From: Bacteroidales bacterium
Lineage (GTDB): Bacteria > Bacteroidota > Bacteroidia > Bacteroidales > P3
Length of the DNA: 34,346 nt
Direction: 5' to 3'
NCBI GenBank assembly: GCA_017483575.1
Contig: JAFUWF010000025.1
Span: forward strand, 1 to 34,346
Position 1 is the stretch's first letter; each line of letters begins with the position of its first letter. The notes under the pieces were generated by a model. It was not told where the DNA came from. It saw only the letters and a program-made list of their open reading frames with translations, and did no database searches. A program made the translations under genes and the position numbers. This document shows positions 1 through 7,267 of this stretch, in pieces.

Positions 1-40
1 AAATTGGCATAGAAATCATCGGCATATCAGAAACATTTTG

Positions 41-50
41 TATCTTTGCA
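41..50 (+). promoter_or_regulatory. Bacteroidota -7 box (TATCTTTGCA) without a clear -33 box
   Basis: A perfect Bacteroidota -7 sequence followed by CA, as in the better promoters of this window. No TTTG lies 19-21 bases upstream; the nearest is TTG at 5-7, which is too far. No plausible gene follows on this strand: the only ATG nearby (59) opens an 8-codon frame. It could start a short untranslated RNA or be the remnant of a promoter. The rest of 1-296 holds a 7-bp inverted repeat (86-92 with 125-131), a TATATGTATAC tandem repeat and a terminator, but no gene. Confidence 0.35.
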
Positions 51-153
51 CCGTCAAAATGACTGCGCGGACACTCGAAATTTAAGGGTTCTGTTTCGGG
101 TGAACGTGGAAATAAGGAATAAATAGAACCCGCCATAAATACTATATGAGAAG

Positions 154-180
154 TATATGTATACTATATGTATACTATAT
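154..180. repeat. 11-bp tandem repeat, unit TATATGTATAC
   Basis: Two exact copies (154-164 and 165-175) plus a partial third. AT-rich and non-coding, between the -7-like box at 41 and the terminator at 235. No function can be read from it. Confidence 0.6.
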
Positions 181-225
181 AAGAACAGTCGAATAAAACA
201 GTACTTTGACCCCTGTTGGAGGGGG

Positions 226-260
226 TAAAAACGACACCGCGATCCCGAGGGACCGCGGTG
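226..260 (-). terminator. Rho-independent terminator of the leftward lipoprotein cluster
   Basis: The arms CACCGCG (235-241) and CGCGGTG (254-260) form a 7-bp stem, extended inside by TCCC/GGGA. On the minus strand it is followed by TCGTTTTTA. It lies about 37 bases past the stop of the 319-aa lipoprotein gene, so it probably ends the leftward transcript. Confidence 0.75.
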
Positions 261-296
261 GCAACTAATATGAAAAAAACAATTTTTCCGGTAGCG

Positions 297-1256
297 TTAG
301 TTCACACGGGTGAACACGATGTTGGTGGGGAGGTCGCTCAGCGGAATGTCGACACCTTCGGGAATGTTGGCGGCCAGGACGGTCCAGATGTCGCTGGGCA
401 GCGTGATGACGATGGTGTTGTCGGTGCTGTTGTAGCTGAAGGGAACCTCCTCGCTGGCGGTGCCGGACAGATGGCCGTTGGCCATGCCGGTGCCGGTGGT
501 GGCGTCGTAGGTGTAGGTGAAGGAGGCTGTCTCCTCAACGCCGTAGCCGGGTATCGACATCCAGCCCACATAGGGCATCTGGGCCTCGGGGTTGGCGGTG
601 ACGTTCAGGGTGCCGGTGTTGCCGGTGGCGTCGAAGCTGAGGGCCATGTTGATGTTGATGCGGGCGTTGACCTCAGCGTTGTTGTATTCGATGGAGAAAG
701 CAGAGGTGGTGTAGTCGTAGTTCCAGTTGGTGGCAGCGGGGAAGTTGTCGGGCTGGGGGTCGGGGTCGGGATTGGGGTTGGGATCAGGATCCGGGTTGGG
801 ATCGGGGTCGGGGTCAGGGTTGGGCTGGGGGGTGGGGTCGGCATCCTTCACCATGTGGAGGCTGATGTTGCCCGTTATGGGGGTGAAGGGGACCACGGTG
901 CCGGTGATGTTGCACTCGGTGTCGGTCAGCAGGGTGATGGTGTATTCCAAAGGGCTCTGGCTACCATTGGGGGTGATGGTCAGCGTGTTGCCGTTCTTGG
1001 TCCAGCTGAAGGGGATGTTGTTCTGCTGGTAGATGCCAACGCCGGTGCCATCGGCGTTGATGTCGATGAACATCTGCAGTTCGCCGGTGTTGCCGGAGCT
1101 GCCGTTCATGGAGACTTTGTCGACGGTCCAGTTGCCGACGATGCTGCCGTTGGTGTCGCCGCTGATGGGCTCGCTGTCGTCTTTTTCGCAGCCCACGGCC
1201 ATGCCGAGGGTGGCGATGGACATGAAGGCCACCATCATTTTACGTAAAGTTTTCAT
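297..1256 (-). CDS. Two-domain lipoprotein with an Asp/Asn-Pro linker
   Basis: A 319-aa predicted lipoprotein. The signal peptide ends in a lipobox (AVGC, Cys23) followed by Glu-Lys-Asp-Asp, consistent with outer-membrane sorting or surface display. Residues about 38-135 contain GNWTVDKV and other features of lipocalin-like domains common in Bacteroidales lipoproteins. A proline-rich linker made of PDP and PNP units (about 139-170) joins this to a second beta-rich domain (about 175-319) containing a YDATTGTG stretch. It is the last gene of the leftward cluster, 37 bp after a smaller lipoprotein of similar design, and is followed by a terminator. The ligand or partner is unknown. The lipoprotein call is firm; the lipocalin-like call is by general resemblance only. 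Confidence 0.82.
   Translation of the reverse strand: MKTLRKMMVAFMSIATLGMAVGCEKDDSEPISGDTNGSIVGNWTVDKVSMNGSSGNTGELQMFIDINADGTGVGIYQQNNIPFSWTKNGNTLTITPNGSQSPLEYTITLLTDTECNITGTVVPFTPITGNISLHMVKDADPTPQPNPDPDPDPNPDPDPNPNPDPDPQPDNFPAATNWNYDYTTSAFSIEYNNAEVNARININMALSFDATGNTGTLNVTANPEAQMPYVGWMSIPGYGVEETASFTYTYDATTGTGMANGHLSGTASEEVPFSYNSTDNTIVITLPSDIWTVLAANIPEGVDIPLSDLPTNIVFTRVN
745..840 (-). repeat. Coding 6-bp repeat for the (Asp/Asn)-Pro linker
   Basis: An imperfect run of 6-bp units (GGGRTC-like on the plus strand) inside the lipoprotein gene. It encodes alternating PDP/PNP units with PQP at each end. Such repeats can change length by whole units without breaking frame, so the spacer between the two domains may vary between strains. 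Confidence 0.75.
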
Positions 1257-1293
1257 TTTTATTGTTTTTTAATGTGCTGATGAATTGATTTGC

Positions 1294-1734
1294 TTACTGG
1301 AGATAGAAGCTCACGGGGAACTCTTCCATGGTGCCCACGAGGGCGGTCTTGTCGCTGTTGAGGGTAAGGGTGACGATCTCGCCGTCCTCGTCGGTCATGG
1401 ACATGGTCTGGCCGTCGAAGGTGTAGGTGAACGGGGTGGGGCCAGCGGTGATGTCTTCGGTGTATTCCTGGCCCATGAAGCTGGAGCTCATGGAGCCGGA
1501 GGAGGAGCCGGTGCCGGTGGTCTCGGTGATGAATTTCATAGTGAAGGTGGCGTTGATTTTGAAGCTGACGGTCTGGCCTTCGTAGGTCTGGGTCTGGTTT
1601 TCGTTGACGTGGGCGACCCAGGTGGTTCCCGCGAGGGTGTCGCCGGAGAAGGTTTTCTGATCGTCGTCTTTGCCACAGCTGACGGCCATCAGCATGGTGG
1701 CGGCCGCAAAGGCCATCATAAGGAATTTCTTCAT
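1294..1734 (-). CDS. Small lipoprotein, lipocalin-like
   Basis: A 146-aa lipoprotein. The signal peptide MKKFLMMAFAAATMLMAVSC has its lipid-modified Cys at position 20, followed by Gly-Lys-Asp-Asp-Asp. The mature part has GTTWVAHVNE, FKINATFTMKF and PFTYTFDGQTMSM, a series of short beta strands like those of lipocalin-like proteins. It lies directly upstream of the larger lipoprotein (37-bp gap) and 55 bp after the 438-aa gene, all on one strand, so cotranscription is likely. The two lipoproteins share their general plan and may be diverged duplicates. Function unknown. Confidence 0.82.
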   Translation of the reverse strand: MKKFLMMAFAAATMLMAVSCGKDDDQKTFSGDTLAGTTWVAHVNENQTQTYEGQTVSFKINATFTMKFITETTGTGSSSGSMSSSFMGQEYTEDITAGPTPFTYTFDGQTMSMTDEDGEIVTLTLNSDKTALVGTMEEFPVSFYLQ

Positions 1735-1789
1735 AATTTTTTTTGTGTTTTTTGGTTAATAATGATATGATAACGTCGTTTCTGTTGTT

Positions 1790-3106
1790 TTATTGTGCGG
1801 TGTGGTTGATTGGTTTCACTTCGTCGTGGTTGACGCCGAAGGGGTCGGGCTTTTCCTGCGGGGCGGATGTTGCAGAGGAGTCGTGGCGGTATTCGAGTCC
1901 GCGTTCGGGGCGGTTGCAGTCGCTGACGCCGGCCTGTATGCGTGCCACCTCTTCGGGCGTCAGTGGGCGCTGGTTGGTGGCGAAGCGTTCCTTCTCGAAG
2001 GGGAAGACGTCGGCCATCTCGCCGCTGTAGTAGAAGTCGAAGCCCAGTGCGCCGAAGGTGTAGGTGTCGTCGCCCACCTTGATGTGGCTGCCGCCGGGGA
2101 CGGGGTTGGGTTTGGGCACAGACTGCGAGAAGCCCACGTTGAAGAGGGTGAAGAGCACGTCGGGCCGGTCGCTGATGTCGTAGCCCGCGCGGCGCCATTG
2201 CAGCATGGTCTGGTGGAGGATGCAGCCGGTGTAGAGGTAGGAGTAGAGGTGGTTGCGGTAGTCCACGAGGCGGTTGTAGCGCTCGGTGGTGTGGTCGTCG
2301 GTGGCGAAGTCGAGCAGGTGTTCGTAGGCGGGGCCCATGTAGAACTCCGAGGTGGGGTCCTGCAGGTGTTCCTCGACGGCTTTGGCCGTGAAGTCCTTGA
2401 TGCCGTTGACGCCGTAGCTGAACTGGCTCTGCACGCTGAGGACTTTGACGGGGCCGAGGTACTTCTTGAACATCTCGCGTTTGGAGTTGAAGAGGCGTAT
2501 CTGTTCGCCTACGAGGCAGCCCACGATGAGGCGTGGTTCGACGCCGGAGAGGCGTCCGGCCTCGCGGATGAGGGCGCTGTCGCGCAGGATGGCCTGCTTG
2601 AGGGCCGGCCATTCCACTCCCTGCATCCAGGGGATGACGTTGCCGTACTGTTGCTGCGGTACTTCACTGATGATCTGTGAGATGCGCTGGCTGAGGCGGT
2701 CCAGGCCCTTGGGGTCGTCGATGTAGATGCGTGCCGCTGCCAGCATGCGGTCGATGGTGTTGGGGTCGTCGCTGTGTTGCGCCGCGGTGAGGATCAGGCG
2801 GGCGTTGGCGGGGTAGAAGCGTGCCAGGGCGGCCACGCGGCCGTATTGCAGCGCCCATTCGCCGTCCAGTTCCTGACGGGAGAGCTGGGAGGACTTGAGT
2901 TCTTCGATTTCGGACACTTCGAGGAGCGAGCGGTAGTTCTTGTCCACGGCGCCGCGGTTGTTGGTGACGCCGAGTTGATAGAGCCCCCAGGCGCCGATGA
3001 TGGCGGCGCCTGCGAGGGCGAATATCGTTGTTGCGATGTTGAGGGCCTTGCGCCACCAGGGGCGCAGGCGCCACAGCCGCCAAGCTATGCTAAGTCTCTT
3101 AACCAT
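1790..3106 (-). CDS. Uncharacterised membrane-anchored periplasmic protein
   Basis: A 438-aa protein. The basic N-terminus and one membrane segment (about residues 21-45) predict an inner-membrane anchor with most of the chain in the periplasm. The middle part, with EPRLIVGCLVGEQIRLF and later FSYGVNGIKDFTAKAVEEHL, recalls the helical lysozyme-like fold of lytic transglycosylases: a Glu in a helix, then a Gly-rich 'runs through this one' segment. I cannot confirm a catalytic residue. The C-terminus is polar and probably disordered. Its start codon lies inside the end of nhaD (22-bp overlap), which suggests translational coupling. A cell-wall role is an inference from the fold resemblance. Confidence 0.7.
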   Translation of the reverse strand: MVKRLSIAWRLWRLRPWWRKALNIATTIFALAGAAIIGAWGLYQLGVTNNRGAVDKNYRSLLEVSEIEELKSSQLSRQELDGEWALQYGRVAALARFYPANARLILTAAQHSDDPNTIDRMLAAARIYIDDPKGLDRLSQRISQIISEVPQQQYGNVIPWMQGVEWPALKQAILRDSALIREAGRLSGVEPRLIVGCLVGEQIRLFNSKREMFKKYLGPVKVLSVQSQFSYGVNGIKDFTAKAVEEHLQDPTSEFYMGPAYEHLLDFATDDHTTERYNRLVDYRNHLYSYLYTGCILHQTMLQWRRAGYDISDRPDVLFTLFNVGFSQSVPKPNPVPGGSHIKVGDDTYTFGALGFDFYYSGEMADVFPFEKERFATNQRPLTPEEVARIQAGVSDCNRPERGLEYRHDSSATSAPQEKPDPFGVNHDEVKPINHTAQ

Positions 3107-4440
3107 GCCACCTGCTCAAAGAGGGTCACATCCATCAGGATGAACACTATGGCGCCGGCCACGTAGCCTGCCAAAGCGAGGAGGGATATTTTCTTGAGAT
3201 ACCAGATGAAGTCGATTTTTTCCATGCCCATGACGGCCACGCCGGCGGCGGAGCCGATGATGAGGAGGCTACCACCGGTACCGGCGCAGTAGGCCAGGAA
3301 CTCCCAGAAGGGGTGGTTGACGTCGAAGATGGCACCGTCGCCCAGGGGGTACATGCCCATGGAGGCTGCCACCAGCGGCACGTTGTCCACCACGGAGGAG
3401 AGGACGCCGATGATGAGGTCGATGAAGAAGAAGCCGGGGGCTTCGGTGCCGAAGGCGCTGTTGAGGCCCGTGGCCAGGCTGCCGAGGATGCCGCTGACCT
3501 TGAGGCAGGAGACGGCCATCAGGATGCCGAGGAAGAAGAGGATGGTGGGGGTGTCGATGTGCTCGAGGGTGGAGACGGCCGTGGGCAGCTTGTGGCCCTC
3601 TTTCTCGTACTTGCGGCTGAGGATTTCGGTGGTCACCCAGAGGATGGCCAGGCCGAAGAGCATGCCCAGGTAGGGGGGCAGATGGGTGATGGTCTTGAAG
3701 ACGGGGACGAAGATGAGGGCGGCGATGCCCATGAAGAGGACGAGCTTGCGCAGCTTGGCGGGGATTTCCACGCCGCTGTTGGAGTCCTCGGGGCGCTGGA
3801 TTTCGCCCTTGAGGGTGGCACCGATGATGAGCACGGGCACCACCATGCAGACGAGCGAGGCGATGAGGGTCTTGACGATGATGTTGACGGTGGTGACCTG
3901 GCCGCCGATCCAGAGCATGATGGTCGTCACGTCGCCGATGGGGCTCCAGGCGCCGCCGGCGTTGGCGGCAAGGATGACCATGCCGGCATAGAGCCAGCGT
4001 TCCTTCTTATCGGCGATGAGTTTGCGCAGCAGGGCCACCATGACGATGGCGGTGGTCATGTTGTCCAGGAGGGCCGAGAGGAAGAAGGTGAGGATCGAGA
4101 TGACCCAGAGGAGCTTCTTCTTGTCGGTGGTGGTGATCTTGTCGGTGATGACGCGGAAGCCCTGATAGTCCTCGATCAGGGTGACGATGGTCATGGCGCC
4201 GAGGAGGAAGAAGACGATTTCGGCTGTCTCGCCGAGGTTCTCCACCAGGTGGCCGGAGATGAAGTTGTGCCATGCTTCTTCGCTCATGCTGGGGTCGAAG
4301 ATGTTGTGGCAGAAGACGAAGACCGTCCACAGCAGGGTGCCCAGCATCAGGGCCGATGCCGTTTTGTTGATTTTGAACGGATGCTCCATCGCGATGAAGA
4401 AGTATCCGACAATGAATATGGTAACAAGTGTTACAACCAT
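3085..4440 (-). CDS. nhaD: Sodium:proton antiporter NhaD
   Basis: A 451-aa inner-membrane antiporter of the NhaD family (ion transporter superfamily), exchanging sodium or lithium for protons. About a dozen hydrophobic segments are visible. Family-type motifs in the two inverted halves are SALLDNMTTAIVM with SPIGDVTTIMLW, and SSVVDNVPLVAA followed by the GTGGSLLIIGSAAG segment. The acidic residues of DNMT and DNVP are those expected in ion binding. Length is near the family norm. Upstream (4456-5075) lies the repeat-bounded cassette that separates it from yidC; the left repeat array ends only 15 bases from its start codon, so the cassette may have changed its leader. The next gene overlaps its 3' end by 22 bp. 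Confidence 0.93.
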   Translation of the reverse strand: MVVTLVTIFIVGYFFIAMEHPFKINKTASALMLGTLLWTVFVFCHNIFDPSMSEEAWHNFISGHLVENLGETAEIVFFLLGAMTIVTLIEDYQGFRVITDKITTTDKKKLLWVISILTFFLSALLDNMTTAIVMVALLRKLIADKKERWLYAGMVILAANAGGAWSPIGDVTTIMLWIGGQVTTVNIIVKTLIASLVCMVVPVLIIGATLKGEIQRPEDSNSGVEIPAKLRKLVLFMGIAALIFVPVFKTITHLPPYLGMLFGLAILWVTTEILSRKYEKEGHKLPTAVSTLEHIDTPTILFFLGILMAVSCLKVSGILGSLATGLNSAFGTEAPGFFFIDLIIGVLSSVVDNVPLVAASMGMYPLGDGAIFDVNHPFWEFLAYCAGTGGSLLIIGSAAGVAVMGMEKIDFIWYLKKISLLALAGYVAGAIVFILMDVTLFEQVAWLRDLA

Positions 4441-4455
4441 AGTTTTTGTGTTTTT

Positions 4456-4495
4456 TAGTGGTCAGTGGCCAGTAGTCAGTGGTCAGTTGGCTGAC
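4456..4495. repeat. Left array of the 7-bp repeat TCAGTGG
   Basis: About four and a half units of a 7-bp repeat (TCAGTGG, with variants CCAGTAG and TCAGTTGG) on the plus strand, ending in a small hairpin (GTCAG TTGG CTGAC, 4482-4495). It is the inverse of the longer array at 4910-5075. It lies just upstream of the nhaD start codon. Confidence 0.9.
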
Positions 4496-4535
4496 GCGTC
4501 CTCGAACCGGTCACATGGCCTGGTTAATATTGTAT

Positions 4536-4898
4536 TTACTTCTCTTTTACGGTGTTAATCAATGAATTTGTCATTTTGCCTAATTCGGTCAGATTATCAA
4601 TGATGGGGTCGACATCATTCTGGTCGAAATAACCGATAAGGCATCCTATATTTAGCTGTGTCTCCAGTTCTGCACGAGAACCTTGTGCAATGTGAAGAAA
4701 ACGGATAAATTCAGTAGTCGAGTTCCTTTCTTGGCCTTCTGCTATATTTGATGGTATCGAAACAGCGGATCTGCGGATTTGGTCGGATAGGGCGTATGTC
4801 TCCTCTTTGGGCAGTTTTTTGACTAGCAAATACACCTCTTTAGTGATTTGCATGGCCTTCTGCCAAATGAGCAATTCTTTATAACTTTTTACTTTCAT
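4536..4898 (-). CDS. Four-helix-bundle protein (23S rRNA IVS / S23 family)
   Basis: A 120-aa protein with the hallmark motifs of the four-helix-bundle (S23, IVS-encoded) family: YKELLIWQKAM near the N-terminus, then LSDQIRRSAVSIPSNIAEGQ, then EFIRFLHIAQGSRAELETQL. Relatives are encoded in intervening sequences of 23S rRNA genes and as free-standing genes. They form pentameric barrels and are related to the Avd protein of diversity-generating retroelements. Here there is no rRNA and no reverse transcriptase. The gene is AT-rich compared with yidC and nhaD, and is bounded by inverted 7-bp repeat arrays, which suggests recent arrival as a unit. A nucleic-acid-binding role is plausible from family knowledge but not shown. 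Confidence 0.92.
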   Translation of the reverse strand: MKVKSYKELLIWQKAMQITKEVYLLVKKLPKEETYALSDQIRRSAVSIPSNIAEGQERNSTTEFIRFLHIAQGSRAELETQLNIGCLIGYFDQNDVDPIIDNLTELGKMTNSLINTVKEK

Positions 4899-4909
4899 AT
4901 TTTAATTTT

Positions 4910-5075
4910 AACCACTGATTACTAACCACTGACCACTGACCACTAACCACTGACCACTAACCACTGACCACTGACCACTGACCACTAACCACTAACCACT
5001 GACCACTAACCACTGACCACTGACCACTGACCACTGGCCACTGACCACTGGCCACTGGCCACTGACCACTGACTA
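4910..5075. repeat. Right array of about 23 units of CCACTRA
   Basis: A 166-bp run of 7-bp units, mostly CCACTGA and CCACTAA, with a few CCACTGG near the right end. The phase is kept throughout. There are no unique spacers, so this is not a CRISPR. Its right end contains the yidC stop codon (TAG on the minus strand, within TAGTCAGTGG). Read on the minus strand it is the inverse of the left array. Confidence 0.95.
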
Positions 5076-7028
5076 CTTCTTCTGCTGTTTTTGCATCTGT
5101 TCGGCCATTTTCTGCATCTCCTCGAGTCTCTTGGCGAAGTTGCTTTTCTTTTTGGGTTTGCCGTTGGTGCCGGCGTGCTTCTGGTCGTAGGCGGCCATGT
5201 GGGCGCGGACCTTCTTCTCGCTGGTGAAGCGGCGGATGAGCATCATGGTGGCCATGGTGAAGGTCAGCGAGATGAGGTAGTAGAGGTTCAGTCCGGCGCT
5301 CTGGCTGTTGAAGATGAAGAGCATCATGAAGGGCATGAAGTACATCATGAACTTCATGCCGGGCATGCCGCCGGACATGTTCTGGTTGCGCATGGTGTAC
5401 CAGGTGTAGAAGAACTGCATGCCGAACATCAGGAGGCAGAAGAGGGAGATGTGGTCGCCGTAGAGCGGGATGTTGAAGCCGAAGTCGAGGATGGAGTCGT
5501 AGGTGGAGAGGTCGTCGCACCAGAGGAAGGGCTTCTGGCGGAGCTCGATGGCGATGGGGAAGAACATGAACATGGCCGTCAGGAAGGGCATCTGGATGAG
5601 CACGGGGAGGCAGCCTGCCATGGGGCTGTAGCCTGCGCGCTTCTGCAGGGCCATGGCGGCCTGCTGCTTCTGCATGGCCTGCTCGGGCTTGGAATACTTG
5701 GCGCTCAGGGCGTCCATCTCGGGCTTGAGGATGCGCATGATGGCGCTGCCGCGGTAGCTCTTGTAGACCAGGGGCAGGAGGATGAGGCGGATGATGAGGG
5801 TGAAGAGGATGATGATGAGGCCGTAGTTGGAGAGGAAGTTCTCCAGGAAGTTGAAGGCCGGGATGATGAGCCAGCGGCTGATGCTCTTGGAGATGACGGT
5901 CCAGCCCAGGGGCAGCATCTTCTCGAAGCCGCGGTCCATGGCCTTGAGGTCGCGGTATTTGGTGGGGCCGAAGTAGAAGCCCATCCGCATCTGGCGCGTG
6001 CCGGGGGTGTAGGGGATGCCGATGACGGCGCGCATGTCGGTGAGGTAGTTGAGGGCGGTGTCCTTGGCGTTGGTGCTGACGGCGATGTCGGCGTTCTCGA
6101 AGGGTTCGCCCTCGGCGGTGATGATGGCGCAGAAGTACTGCTGCTTGAAGGCTATCCAGTCGAGGTAGGTCTTCACCTGCTCCGACTTGTCGCTGCCCAT
6201 GGTGAGGTAGTCCACGTCGTCAGAGGGGCTCTTGTAGTAGATGCTGCTGTAGTAGCGCTCGCGGTCGCTGTTGCGGTTGCCTTTGCCGCGGTTGCTGGCG
6301 GAGACCTTCTCCTGGCGGGCCATGCGGTTGTGCCACTGCAGGTCGAGGTAGTTGTTGGTGCGGATGACGTCGGAGAGGCCCACGAAGTTGATGTCGAAGC
6401 CCACCTCGTAGCTGTTGCCGCGCACGGTGTAGCGGAACTCCAGGTAGCCCTCGTGGAGACTGTCGGCCAGCTCGGCGCGGAAACTCACCACCGTCGAGTC
6501 GTCGCCTACTACGGCGGAGGTGGAGTTTATCTCGTTCCACGGTGTACCGTTGAGGTAGGGGGTGAAGACGAGGTCCTTGGTGTTCACCACGCGGTTGTCG
6601 GTGGTGGAGAAGACGAGGTTCAGGTTGTCCTCCGACGGGGTGATGAGCTGCAGGTCGCTGCTGTCGTAGGTCTTGTAGTCGTTGAGCACCAGGCTGTTGA
6701 TGCTGCCGCCGAGGTCGCTGAAGTGGATTTTCATGAGCTCGGTGTTGAGCTCGAAGGTCTGCGCCTCGGCCTGCACGGCATTGCCGAAGACGCCCATGTC
6801 CACCACCTTGACGGCCGTGCTGTCGCCGGCGGCGGCCAGCGAGTCGAGGCGTGCCTGCTCGGTGGCCACCGAGTCGGCCACGCGTTGTGCGTTGGCCATC
6901 GAGTCCAGCATGTGTTGCCGTTCGGCCTCCATCTTGGCGCGCTCCTCGGCCGAGGGCGACACCCACCACATGTAGCCTACAAAGATTCCGAAAATCAAAA
7001 CCAGTCCAATAATCGACTTTTTATCCAT
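5073..7028 (-). CDS. yidC: Membrane protein insertase YidC
   Basis: A 651-aa YidC/Oxa1/Alb3 family insertase, which places proteins in the inner membrane alone or with SecYEG. The N-terminal membrane helix (IIGLVLIFGIFVGYMWW) is followed by a short coiled-coil region, then the large periplasmic beta domain (about 70-370). The C-terminal core has the remaining membrane helices, including LIIILFTLIIRLILLPL and GCLPVLIQMPFLTAMFMFF, with the family's conserved Arg in the first core helix. The tail is Lys/Gln-rich, as expected for ribosome contact. It has its own promoter at 7108-7139. The stop codon is formed within the first unit of the heptamer array, so the array abuts the gene exactly; the C-terminus itself looks intact. 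Confidence 0.97.
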   Translation of the reverse strand: MDKKSIIGLVLIFGIFVGYMWWVSPSAEERAKMEAERQHMLDSMANAQRVADSVATEQARLDSLAAAGDSTAVKVVDMGVFGNAVQAEAQTFELNTELMKIHFSDLGGSINSLVLNDYKTYDSSDLQLITPSEDNLNLVFSTTDNRVVNTKDLVFTPYLNGTPWNEINSTSAVVGDDSTVVSFRAELADSLHEGYLEFRYTVRGNSYEVGFDINFVGLSDVIRTNNYLDLQWHNRMARQEKVSASNRGKGNRNSDRERYYSSIYYKSPSDDVDYLTMGSDKSEQVKTYLDWIAFKQQYFCAIITAEGEPFENADIAVSTNAKDTALNYLTDMRAVIGIPYTPGTRQMRMGFYFGPTKYRDLKAMDRGFEKMLPLGWTVISKSISRWLIIPAFNFLENFLSNYGLIIILFTLIIRLILLPLVYKSYRGSAIMRILKPEMDALSAKYSKPEQAMQKQQAAMALQKRAGYSPMAGCLPVLIQMPFLTAMFMFFPIAIELRQKPFLWCDDLSTYDSILDFGFNIPLYGDHISLFCLLMFGMQFFYTWYTMRNQNMSGGMPGMKFMMYFMPFMMLFIFNSQSAGLNLYYLISLTFTMATMMLIRRFTSEKKVRAHMAAYDQKHAGTNGKPKKKSNFAKRLEEMQKMAEQMQKQQKK

Positions 7029-7107
7029 ACTTCGTCTGTTCTTTTTTCTTTATTTTGTACTTATATTACAATTCATTACACTCAGCCTCCCGCTATGGGA
7101 GAAAATG

Positions 7108-7139
7108 CAAAGATACGAATTATTTCCTACATTGCCAAA
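7108..7139 (-). promoter_or_regulatory. Promoter of yidC
   Basis: On the minus strand: -33 TTTG (7136-7139), a 20-base spacer, then TATCTTTG (7108-7115) followed by CA. This fits the Bacteroidota primary sigma factor consensus. The leader to the start codon is about 75 bases and includes a small inverted repeat (CTCCCGCTATGGGAG, 7087-7101). Confidence 0.85.
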
Positions 7140-7167
7140 TCTTTTTCGTTTGAGCTCCTTTGGCAAT
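7131..7167. promoter_or_regulatory. 9-bp inverted repeat overlapping the yidC -33 box
   Basis: ATTGCCAAA (7131-7139) and TTTGGCAAT (7159-7167) are perfect inverted copies 19 bases apart. One arm covers the -33 box of yidC. It may be an operator or an RNA hairpin on the other strand. A similar TTGCC/GGCAA pair overlaps the purA promoter. Confidence 0.4.
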
Positions 7168-7267
7168 GCCTTACGGCATGGTATTTTCCGGAGGGTGGGG
7201 GAGGTGTTTTTTGTATTTTGTACGGTTTGCCCACAATAAAAATGGCGTGGGAGCGTTATGGGGTAAT

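Larger units (their letters stand above)
4456..5075 (-). mobile_element. Putative cassette: four-helix-bundle gene between inverted heptamer arrays
   Basis: One gene of clearly lower GC than its neighbours lies between TCAGTGG units on the left and their reverse complement CCACTGA on the right. The right array starts at the yidC stop codon and the left one ends next to the nhaD start, so the unit fills the yidC-nhaD gap. There is no transposase, integrase or reverse transcriptase. The inverted arrays could act as termini for a trans-acting enzyme or arise by recombination; mobility is an inference. Confidence 0.45.

Noticed and set aside
226-262. T-box-like leader because of the GGACCGCGGTGG sequence
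   Set aside because: The motif does not match the T-box core in order, lies after a stop codon, and works as a terminator for the leftward gene.
216-1247. Rightward 343-codon frame opposite the first lipoprotein gene
   Set aside because: The opposite strand has a clear signal peptide, lipobox and domains; this frame is Gly/Val low-complexity.
4536-4898. Diversity-generating retroelement accessory gene (avd)
   Set aside because: The fold family is related, but no reverse transcriptase or template/variable repeats are present nearby.
4910-5075. CRISPR array
   Set aside because: The 7-bp units are contiguous with no unique spacers, and there are no cas genes.
7160-7267. N-terminal extension of the BspA-like protein
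   Set aside because: The upstream residues are not signal-peptide-like and lie next to an inverted repeat; the start at 7268 gives a clean signal peptide.
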